From WSXY01 sp038325105 (GTDB taxonomy: Bacteria; Actinomycetota; Coriobacteriia; Anaerosomatales; Anaerosomataceae), in contig JBBQIR010000064.1 in the NCBI GenBank assembly GCA_038325105.1, positions 1 to 12,605 on the forward strand: a stretch of 12,605 bases of DNA, in the 5' to 3' direction. The position numbers and the translations under genes were made by a program. Below are positions 7,171 to 12,605 of this stretch, piece by piece; within the stretch, counting starts at the first letter, position 1, and every line of letters starts with the position of its first letter. The notes beneath the pieces were generated by a model. It did no database searches. It was not told the DNA's origin and worked only from the letters and a program-made list of their open reading frames with translations.

Positions 7171-7947
7171 CTATCGGCCTCCAAAACGCCGGTTGCGACG
7201 CTGATAGTCCACAACCGCGCGCAGCAAGTCGTGCCGGGCGAAATCGGGCCACAGGACCGATGTGATCCAGAGTTCGCTGTACGCGATCTGCCACAGCAAG
7301 AAGTTCGATATGCGCATCTCCCCGCTCGTGCGTATGACGAGGTCGGGATCAGGAATGCCGGCGGTAAACAGGTAGCTTTCGATCAGAGCATCGTCGACCT
7401 CATCAGGCGCCATGCGTCCGGCGGCGACATCCTCGGCGATTGCGCGTGTGGCACGCGTGATCTCGGCTCGGCCGCCGTAGTTGAGCGCGACGGCGAGCGT
7501 CATGGTGGTGTTTGCGGCAGTCCGCTCCTCGGAGCGTCTGAACGCGGCCATCGTTTTCTCGGGGACACCCTCGGGGGTGCCGATGATGAGCACCTTCACG
7601 CCGAGCTTGTCGAGTGTGTCGGTCTCTCGCTCGAGCACGTCCACGAACAGCCCCATGAGGCCGCTCACCTCATCGGCCGGGCGGTTCCAGTTCTCGCTGC
7701 TGAAGGTGTAGATGGTGAGCACCCGGATACCGAGCTCGATAGCTGCGGCGATGGTCTCGCGAATGGCTTTGACGCCGGCGCGGTGCCCGGCGATCCGCGG
7801 AAGGGCACGCTTCGATGCCCAGCGACCGTTGCCGTCCATGATGATCGCCACGTGCGCGGGGACAGCGGATAGATCGAACTGGTCGAGAAGTTCGACGTCG
7901 CGTTTGGCTTTGAAGAAGCTCGAAAGCCGTGCGGAATCCTTGGACAT
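7171..7947 (-). CDS. uppS: Isoprenyl (undecaprenyl) diphosphate synthase, cis-type
   Basis: A soluble cis-prenyltransferase that extends farnesyl diphosphate with IPP to make the long-chain carrier lipid for peptidoglycan and other cell-surface polymers. The 258 residues include MDGNGRW (37-43, catalytic D38), GHRAG (54-58), the FSSENW loop (82-87), and the C-terminal IPP-binding block RTSGE (206-210) followed by RISNFLLWQ. The product chain length cannot be read from this; UppS is the default for a gene next to cdsA. ATG at 7947 has GGAGG about 10 bases upstream, inside the end of frr. frr stops only 5 bases before this start. The MEP genes dxr and ispG downstream feed its substrate pool. 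Confidence 0.95.
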   Translation of the reverse strand: MSKDSARLSSFFKAKRDVELLDQFDLSAVPAHVAIIMDGNGRWASKRALPRIAGHRAGVKAIRETIAAAIELGIRVLTIYTFSSENWNRPADEVSGLMGLFVDVLERETDTLDKLGVKVLIIGTPEGVPEKTMAAFRRSEERTAANTTMTLAVALNYGGRAEITRATRAIAEDVAAGRMAPDEVDDALIESYLFTAGIPDPDLVIRTSGEMRISNFLLWQIAYSELWITSVLWPDFARHDLLRAVVDYQRRNRRFGGR

Positions 7948-7952
7948 CGAGG

Positions 7953-8510
7953 CTAGACCTCCATGATCTCCAGCTCTTTGCGCTTGAGCATCTCGTCGAT
8001 GTCCTTGATGTGGGAATCGGTGGTCTTCTGGACGTCGGCCTCGAGGCGGCGCAGGTCGTCCTGGGAGATCTCGGCGGCCTTTTCGGACTTCTTGAGGTGG
8101 TCGTTCACGTCACGCCGGATGTTGCGGATCGCAACGCGCGATTCCTCGGCGTAGTGCCGGCACAGTTTCACGAGGTCCTTGCGGCGCTCCTCGTTGAGTG
8201 CCGGGAACGGCAGGCGGATGACCTGGCCGTCGTTTGCCGGGTTGAGGCCCAAATCGGATGCGAGGATGGCCTTCTCGATGCCGCTGATGGCCTGCTTGTC
8301 GTACGGGCTGATGACGAGCATCTGCGGCTCGGGAACGCTCACCGAGGCGACTTGCAGGAGCGGCGTTGGGGTTCCGTAGTACTCGACGACGATCTTCTCG
8401 AGGAGCGAGGCCGACGCGCGTCCGGTGCGGACACCGGCGAACTCGTGGGACAGCGCACCGAGCGCCTTGTCCATGTGGTCAACGGCCTCAGCAAAATTCT
8501 TGGCGCTCAT
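7953..8510 (-). CDS. frr: Ribosome recycling factor
   Basis: Works with EF-G to split the post-termination ribosome. Exactly 185 residues, the canonical size, starting MSAKNFAEAVDHMDKAL. It shows the conserved L-shaped fold pattern: a long helix with VRTGRASASLL (27-37), the beta domain with YYGTPTPLLQVASVSVPEP (44-62), DLGLNPANDG (86-95), PALNEERRKDL (103-113), and the final charged helices. ATG at 8510 has GAGGAGG 6 bases upstream. It shares one base with the pyrH stop (TGATG), so translational coupling is likely. The open frame runs further upstream, but that part is the pyrH region read out of frame. Confidence 0.98.
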   Translation of the reverse strand: MSAKNFAEAVDHMDKALGALSHEFAGVRTGRASASLLEKIVVEYYGTPTPLLQVASVSVPEPQMLVISPYDKQAISGIEKAILASDLGLNPANDGQVIRLPFPALNEERRKDLVKLCRHYAEESRVAIRNIRRDVNDHLKKSEKAAEISQDDLRRLEADVQKTTDSHIKDIDEMLKRKELEIMEV

Positions 8511-9232
8511 CAGTTTCCTCCTCGGACGATCGTTCCGACGGGCTCGCCGCGCAGTGCACGCTGGATATTCCCGGCTTTCTCCATGTTGAAGACGATAATC
8601 GGCAAGTTGTTGTCCATGCAAAGCGATATCGCCGTGTTGTCCATGACCTTGAGGCCGCGGTTGAGAACCTCGATGTACGGGAGCTCATCGAACTTCACGG
8701 CGTCGGGATGGGTCTTGGGATCCGCATCGTACACGCCGTCGACCTTGGTGGCCTTCATGATGACATCGGCGCCGATCTCAAGTGCACGGAGCGCTGCGGT
8801 CGTGTCAGTGGTGAAGTACGGGTTGCCGGTGCCGGCGGCGAAGATCGCCACGCGCCCCTTCTCAAGGTGCCGGATGGCGCGACGGCGGATGTAGGGCTCG
8901 GCGACGGTGTTCATCTCGATGGCCGACATCACGCGCGTGTGAACGTCACGGCGCTCAAGCGCGTCTTGGAGTGCGAGGGCGTTCATGACGGTGGCGAGCA
9001 TGCCCATGTAGTCGGCCTGCGCGCGGTCCATGCCCTTGGCCGAGGCAGCGAGGCCTCTAAAGATGTTTCCGCCACCAACAACGACGGCTATCTCCGTGCC
9101 CGCGCCATGAACTGCATCGAGCTGCTCGGCAAGAGAGTCCAGCACTTTGGGGTCGATGCCGTACTCGGCGTCACCCATGAGTGCTTCGCCAGACAGCTTG
9201 AGGAGCACGCGGTTGAACTTGAAGTTGGCCAT
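8510..9232 (-). CDS. pyrH: UMP kinase
   Basis: Phosphorylates UMP to UDP with ATP as a hexameric amino-acid-kinase-fold enzyme, controlling the pyrimidine supply for RNA, DNA and sugar nucleotides. 240 residues, the normal length. Motifs: LLKLSGEAL (10-18), VVGGGNIFRG (51-60), the UMP-binding GTGNPYFTTDTTAA (134-147), and KVDGVYDADP (163-172). ATG at 9232 is preceded by a purine-rich GAGGGAGGG that fits a Shine-Dalgarno; upstream codons in the open frame are not family-like. The preceding intergenic stretch contains the tsf hairpin, so this gene begins the second half of the translation cluster, read either through that hairpin or from an unrecognised promoter. Confidence 0.97.
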   Translation of the reverse strand: MANFKFNRVLLKLSGEALMGDAEYGIDPKVLDSLAEQLDAVHGAGTEIAVVVGGGNIFRGLAASAKGMDRAQADYMGMLATVMNALALQDALERRDVHTRVMSAIEMNTVAEPYIRRRAIRHLEKGRVAIFAAGTGNPYFTTDTTAALRALEIGADVIMKATKVDGVYDADPKTHPDAVKFDELPYIEVLNRGLKVMDNTAISLCMDNNLPIIVFNMEKAGNIQRALRGEPVGTIVRGGN

Positions 9233-9298
9233 GACCCTCCCTCTCGGCGTGTGCAGACAGCGCAAAGCGATACGCGCCGTCACAGAGATTCTAATCTA

Positions 9299-9326
9299 AC
9301 AGGGCGGCACTTGCGCGCCGCCCTGT
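9299..9326 (-). terminator. Hairpin terminator after tsf
   Basis: A perfect 10-bp stem, ACAGGGCGGC (9299-9308) with GCCGCCCTGT (9317-9326), has an 8-base loop and starts 13 bases past the tsf stop. On the minus strand the stem is followed by TAGATTAGAATCT, which is AT-rich but not a clean U-run. It is probably a leaky terminator or attenuator between rpsB-tsf and pyrH. Confidence 0.65.
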
Positions 9327-9339
9327 CGTGTTCAAGCTG

Positions 9340-10242
9340 TTAACAGCCGGCTGGAGCCGGCTCCCCGGTCTCGCCGAGCGCGTATCGGTCGAACCCGACA
9401 ACGGTGATCTCGTCGCCGACCTCTTTGGATACGGTGGCAACAAGCTGGGCAACCGTGATATCCGGGTTCTTGACGAAGACCTGCTCGGTAAGGCAGACCT
9501 CCTTGAAGAACTTCTGGATGCGGCCCTCGGCCATTTTGTCCTGGATCGACTCGGGCTTGCCGGACTCGGCAGCCTGAGCGCGGTAGATGGAAAGCTCGTG
9601 CGCCACGACGTCCGCGGGCACCTCATCGCGATTCGCCGAGATCGGCGCAGCGGCGGCAACCTGCATGGCGAGGTCCTTCACGAGGGTCGTGACGGCCGGG
9701 TTGGTCGCGTTGGCGGCGTTGGTGAACGCAACCTCGACGACGACGCCGATCTTGCCACCCATGTGGATGTACTTGCCAAGCGCACCGGTGCCGGTGACCT
9801 CACGGCGGGTGAAGCGCGTGACGTTCATATTCTCGCCGAGCTTACTGACGACCTCGCCGAGGACACCCTCGGTCGTGACGTCGCGGCCGGTGAAGGTCTG
9901 GGCCATGAGCTCTGCGACATCGGCGGGCTTCGCAGCTGCAACATGCGCCGCCACTGAACCGACGAAGGCCTGGAAGTCGGCGTTGAGGCCGACGAAGTCA
10001 GTCTCACAGTTGATCTCGACGATCGCGGACACGCGAGCATCCTCCGACACGAACGCGTCGACCATGCCCTCGTTCGTGGCGCGGCCGGACTTCTTCGCGA
10101 GGGCAGCGAGCCCGTGGGTGCGCAAGACGTCGACAGCGGCGTCAATGTCGCCGTTCGCCTCGCCGAGCGCCTTCTTGCAGTCCATCATGCCTGCACCGGT
10201 GAGCTCGCGCAGGTCCTTAACCATCTTTGCGGTGATCTCCAT
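9340..10242 (-). CDS. tsf: Translation elongation factor Ts
   Basis: The guanine nucleotide exchange factor that regenerates EF-Tu-GTP. 300 residues. The N-terminal UBA-like domain carries the first family signature LRELTGAGMMDCKKAL (11-26). The second signature EINCETDFV (76-84) contains the TDF triplet (81-83) that inserts into EF-Tu. The core and a C-terminal dimerisation region follow (IQDKMAEGRIQKFFKEVCL). ATG at 10242 is five codons inside the open frame and is chosen because GAGGAGG lies 6 bases upstream. It follows rpsB by 48 bases as the second gene of the standard rpsB-tsf unit. A strong hairpin lies just after its TAA. Confidence 0.98.
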   Translation of the reverse strand: MEITAKMVKDLRELTGAGMMDCKKALGEANGDIDAAVDVLRTHGLAALAKKSGRATNEGMVDAFVSEDARVSAIVEINCETDFVGLNADFQAFVGSVAAHVAAAKPADVAELMAQTFTGRDVTTEGVLGEVVSKLGENMNVTRFTRREVTGTGALGKYIHMGGKIGVVVEVAFTNAANATNPAVTTLVKDLAMQVAAAAPISANRDEVPADVVAHELSIYRAQAAESGKPESIQDKMAEGRIQKFFKEVCLTEQVFVKNPDITVAQLVATVSKEVGDEITVVGFDRYALGETGEPAPAGC

Positions 10243-10290
10243 AACGTACCTCCTCAAGGAAACGGGCGTCTCAATTGGCCCGGAAAGTAA

Positions 10291-11160
10291 CTACTCGGCC
10301 TCTGCAGCCTCAACAACGGCTTCGGGGGCCGCAACTGCGGCCTCAGCGGCGGGCGCTTCAACAGGCGCTTCCACGGCCTCGACGACAGGTTCGACGACAG
10401 GTTCGGCTACGACTTCGGGAGCAGCTTCAGCAGCGGCAACCTCGGCGGCGGTGGCTTCGGGCTCAGCGATGAGACCCGCGGCGCCGCGGCCGGCAACGGC
10501 TGCATCCGCGATAACGCGGCAGATGAGGCCGACCGAGCGGATGGCGTCGTCGTTACCCGGGATGACGAAGTCGACTTCGTCGGGATCGGCGTTGGTGTCC
10601 ACAAGCCCGATGATCGGGATATGGAGACGGCGTGCCTCGGCGATGGCGATGGCTTCCTTCTTGGTGTCGATAACGAACACCACATCGGGAAGCGCATGCA
10701 TGTCGCGGATGCCGTTGAGGTTCTTCTGCAGCTTTTCGAGTTCGCCACGCTTCTTGAGAGCTTCTTTCTTGGGAAGGCTCGCCATGACACCGTTCTCCTC
10801 CATGGTCTCAAGTTCGACCATGCGGGCGATGCGCTTGCGGATGGTCACGAAGTTCGTGAGCATGCCACCAAGCCAGCGCTGGTTGACGAACGGCATCGCG
10901 GAACGGGTTGCCTCGGCGGAAACGGGCTCCTGAGCCTGCTTCTTCGTGCCGATGAACAGCACGGATCCGCCACGGGCGGTGAGGTCGCGAACGAAGCGGT
11001 ACGTCGCGTCGATCTCGCGCAGGCTGCGCTGGAGGTCGAGGATGTAGATGCCGTTACGCTCGGTGAAGATGTACGGCTTCATCTTCGGGTTCCAGCGACG
11101 GGTCTGGTGGCCGAAGTGCACACCAGCTTCGAGCAGCGCCTTCATAGAGACAGCGGCCAT
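10291..11160 (-). CDS. rpsB: Small ribosomal subunit protein uS2 with an acidic Ala/Glu/Pro/Val tail
   Basis: A 30S subunit protein binding 16S rRNA near the platform/neck. 289 residues: the S2 domain covers about 1-230 (MKALLEAGVHFGHQTRRWNP near the N-terminus, FIGTKKQAQ at 69-77, NQRWLGGMLTNF at 93-104, LVDTNADPDEVDFVIPGNDD at 186-205). The last 58 or so residues consist almost only of A, E, P and V. E. coli S2 is about 240 residues, so this tail is an extension, and part of it is encoded by a tandem 12-mer. ATG at 11160 has GGAGG 7 bases upstream. The 173-base leader holds a candidate promoter and hairpins, consistent with the autoregulation known for rpsB in other bacteria. Confidence 0.98.
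   Translation of the reverse strand: MAAVSMKALLEAGVHFGHQTRRWNPKMKPYIFTERNGIYILDLQRSLREIDATYRFVRDLTARGGSVLFIGTKKQAQEPVSAEATRSAMPFVNQRWLGGMLTNFVTIRKRIARMVELETMEENGVMASLPKKEALKKRGELEKLQKNLNGIRDMHALPDVVFVIDTKKEAIAIAEARRLHIPIIGLVDTNADPDEVDFVIPGNDDAIRSVGLICRVIADAAVAGRGAAGLIAEPEATAAEVAAAEAAPEVVAEPVVEPVVEAVEAPVEAPAAEAAVAAPEAVVEAAEAE
10381..10404 (-). repeat. Tandem 12-bp repeat inside the rpsB tail
   Basis: On the plus strand gacgacaggttc occurs twice back to back (10381-10392, 10393-10404). It encodes the paired EPVV units in the acidic tail of S2. This suggests the tail grows and shrinks by slippage. Confidence 0.8.
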
Positions 11161-11174
11161 GGTAGTACCTCCTA

Positions 11175-11210
11175 CATCGGTTGTTTCGTCCGCCTGCTTC
11201 ATCCCCGATG
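11175..11210 (-). promoter_or_regulatory. Candidate rpsB leader stem next to the ribosome binding site
   Basis: CATCGG (11205-11210, read on the minus strand) can pair with CCGATG (11175-11180) across a 24-base loop, closing directly against the rpsB TAGGAGG. A second perfect hairpin, TCAGGA-CCAT-TCCTGA, lies upstream at 11221-11236. Together they could form an S2-binding or RBS-occluding leader. Only pairing potential is seen. Confidence 0.35.
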
Positions 11211-11286
11211 CGCTTTCGTCTCAGGAATGGTCCTGACACGGCACCAGCGCACGAGTCCACAGGCGTGCAAGATTACGAGCCGAGAC

Positions 11287-11315
11287 AATGTACCACAGAC
11301 GACGGCTCGAACCAA
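11287..11315 (-). promoter_or_regulatory. Candidate sigma-70-type promoter for rpsB-tsf
   Basis: On the minus strand TTGGTT (11310-11315) and TACATT (11287-11292) are separated by exactly 17 bases, about 130 bases before the rpsB ATG and just after the response-regulator stop. The -10 matches the consensus at four of six positions and the -35 at three. Placement at the head of a ribosomal-protein unit supports it; the sequence match alone is modest. Confidence 0.45.
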
Positions 11316-11333
11316 GCACGTCGCACGGTCGGT

Positions 11334-11924
11334 TTAGGCGAAGTCCCGCCCGCATTTGGGGCAGATGATGTGGGCGTCGTACCAGCCCGGATGGTCCGTT
11401 CGGGGAACCATCTCGATGTTGAGTTCTACCTCACATGCCGGGCACCAGAAGCGCCGGGGAAGCTTCGCGTCGATGATGAAGCAATCGGCGTCGGCCTCAC
11501 GGTCTTTGATGACAAGGTTGAAGGTGGTGCCACACACACCGCCTCCACCGAGGTTGTCGAGGACGAAGCGGATCTTCTCGGCCACATCCGCAGGTTTGGC
11601 GGAGTTCTTGATGAGGTAGTCGGCGGCGCCAAGCTCGACCGCACGCTCGATGGCTCCCTCCTCGCCAAGGTTGGTGAGGATGACGACGGGAATCGATGCG
11701 GTCCGGGGGTCGGCCTTCATGTTCTCAAGGACGTCGAGCCCGCCCATTCTCGGCATGATGAGATCGAGCAGAACGAGATCGACCGGGTTGGCGCGCAGTG
11801 CGGCAAGCGCGTCGAGTCCGTCGCCCGCAGTGAGGACGGTGTAGCCATCCTGCGCGAGTTTGTCGTGGTAGATGCGCCTCAGAAGTTCGGTGTCCTCGAC
11901 GACCAGAATGCGCTCGGATGCCAC
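11334..11924 (-). CDS. Response regulator receiver protein with C-terminal zinc ribbon
   Basis: 196 residues. A CheY-like receiver (about 3-125) has the acidic pocket E10/D11, phospho-acceptor D54 in LLDLIMPRMGG, T84 and K106, so phosphorylation should be possible. After a glycine-rich linker (125-129) come about 65 residues with C161/C164 (CPAC) and C188/C191 (CPKC), a treble-clef or zinc-ribbon-like pair. Two more cysteines, C131 and C148, lie before them. No standard DNA-binding output (OmpR, NarL, NtrC) is present, so the output may be protein or nucleic-acid binding through the zinc module. The start is GTG at 11924 with GAGGAG 6 bases upstream. It is 14 bases after the sigma-factor stop, so the two are probably one unit and functionally linked. 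No kinase lies in the window. Confidence 0.92.
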   Translation of the reverse strand: MASERILVVEDTELLRRIYHDKLAQDGYTVLTAGDGLDALAALRANPVDLVLLDLIMPRMGGLDVLENMKADPRTASIPVVILTNLGEEGAIERAVELGAADYLIKNSAKPADVAEKIRFVLDNLGGGGVCGTTFNLVIKDREADADCFIIDAKLPRRFWCPACEVELNIEMVPRTDHPGWYDAHIICPKCGRDFA

Positions 11925-11938
11925 CGGTGACTCCTCTC

Positions 11939-12605
11939 TTAGACTGCGGAAGCGAAGCCCTGCGAAGCGTGCAGACGCGCGCGCAACCGCAGAACCGCTT
12001 TGGTGTGGAGCTGGCTGACCCGGGACTCGGTTACGCCGAGGACCGCGCCGATCTCTTTGAGGGTCAGGCCTTCGTAGTAGTAGAGCGCGATGACGACCTT
12101 TTCGCGCTCGGGCAGACGCTCGATGGCACCGGAGAGGATGTCTTTGACCTCGGCACTCTCGAAGATCTGCACCGGGTCTTCGGCTGTGTGGTCGCGGATG
12201 CTCGCAACGGGGCTGTTCTTGTCGTCACGGTCGGACCCGCCCGACCACAACTCCTCGAAGGAGACCACCGACGTGTACGAAAGCTTGGTGAAAATCGCGT
12301 GGAGGTCCGAAATCGGGAGGTTCATCTCGGCGGCGACTTCCGCATCCGAGGGGACCCGCTTGAGCCGGTTCTCAAGAGCGACATACGCGGTCTCGATTTC
12401 CCGGGCACGGGCTCTGACCGACCGGGGAACCCAGTCCATGGCGCGGAGTTCGTCGATGATGGCGCCCTTGATCCGGGCGATCGCGTACGTCTCGAACTTG
12501 ATGCCCCGCTCGGGATTGAACTTCTCGATCGCATCGATAAGGCCGAAGACGCCGTACGAAATGAGGTCAGCGGTGTCCACGTTCTGCGGCAGGTTCGACG
12601 ACAGA
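11939..12605 (-). CDS. Sigma-28 family RNA polymerase sigma factor (WhiG/FliA type), 5' end beyond the window
   Basis: 221 residues are visible; the start lies past the window's right edge. Region 2 is clear (DLISYGVFGLIDAIEKFNPE, then KFETYAIARIKGAIIDELR and DWVPRSVR), as is region 3 (ALENRLKRVPSDAEVAAEM). Region 4 has the helix-turn-helix LTLKEIGAVLGVTESRVSQL. The RIKGAIIDELR-DWVPRSVR pattern is diagnostic of the FliA/WhiG group, and the wording is closest to actinobacterial WhiG as I remember it. In Streptomyces whiG also lies near rpsB. Depending on the lineage it may drive flagellar, motility or developmental genes; no flagellar gene is in the window to decide. The ATG-like start at 12580 is actually an internal GTG valine. 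The stop TAA is 14 bases before the response regulator. Confidence 0.93.
   Translation of the reverse strand, partial: LSSNLPQNVDTADLISYGVFGLIDAIEKFNPERGIKFETYAIARIKGAIIDELRAMDWVPRSVRARAREIETAYVALENRLKRVPSDAEVAAEMNLPISDLHAIFTKLSYTSVVSFEELWSGGSDRDDKNSPVASIRDHTAEDPVQIFESAEVKDILSGAIERLPEREKVVIALYYYEGLTLKEIGAVLGVTESRVSQLHTKAVLRLRARLHASQGFASAV

Noticed and set aside
9233..9300. Promoter for pyrH using TAGATT or TAGAAT as -10
   Set aside because: No acceptable -35 lies 16-18 bases upstream, since that position falls inside the GC-rich terminator stem; kept only as a possibility in the findings.

Overview
This is a GC-rich window (roughly 60% or more by eye) in which every gene I can support lies on the minus strand, so transcription runs from the right end to the left. 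In transcription order it reads: sigma-28/WhiG-type sigma factor (cut by the window edge), response regulator with a C-terminal zinc ribbon, rpsB, tsf, pyrH, frr, uppS, cdsA, dxr, rseP, ispG, a 50-residue antitoxin-like ORF, a 129-residue Rossmann protein, proS, then about 300 bases without a gene. The core order rpsB-tsf-pyrH-frr-uppS-cdsA-dxr-rseP-ispG-proS is the classical Gram-positive cluster. A WhiG-like sigma factor just upstream of rpsB, high GC, and the frequent GTG starts suggest an Actinomycetota-type bacterium. My guess is a deep, anaerobic, Coriobacteriia-like lineage, but no marker here proves it.

Right part (about 11,330-12,605): regulatory genes. The sigma factor and the GTG-started response regulator are 14 bases apart and probably co-transcribed. 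A 173-base gap with a plausible promoter and two hairpins then leads into rpsB.

Middle (about 8,510-11,160): translation and nucleotide genes. rpsB and tsf are 48 bases apart. A strong hairpin follows tsf and may partly separate this pair from pyrH and frr, which share bases in TGATG.

Left-middle (about 2,744-8,510): envelope and isoprenoid genes, tightly packed. uppS makes the C55 lipid carrier, cdsA makes CDP-diacylglycerol, dxr and ispG are two steps of the MEP pathway that supplies isoprenoid precursors, and rseP is a site-2 protease. Several junctions overlap or are 1-25 bases apart, and cdsA and dxr start with GTG.

Left end (1-2,743): less canonical. Between ispG and proS sit two small genes that are not part of the usual cluster: an orphan ORF resembling the C-terminal half of the Unstab_antitox (addiction module) family, and a free-standing Rossmann protein. 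A perfect 9-bp GC hairpin precedes proS.

Most of the window is conserved housekeeping. The points most worth a second look are a winged-helix-like insert in the cytosolic loop of RseP, the response regulator with a zinc-ribbon output, the two small genes between ispG and proS, and the structured rpsB leader.
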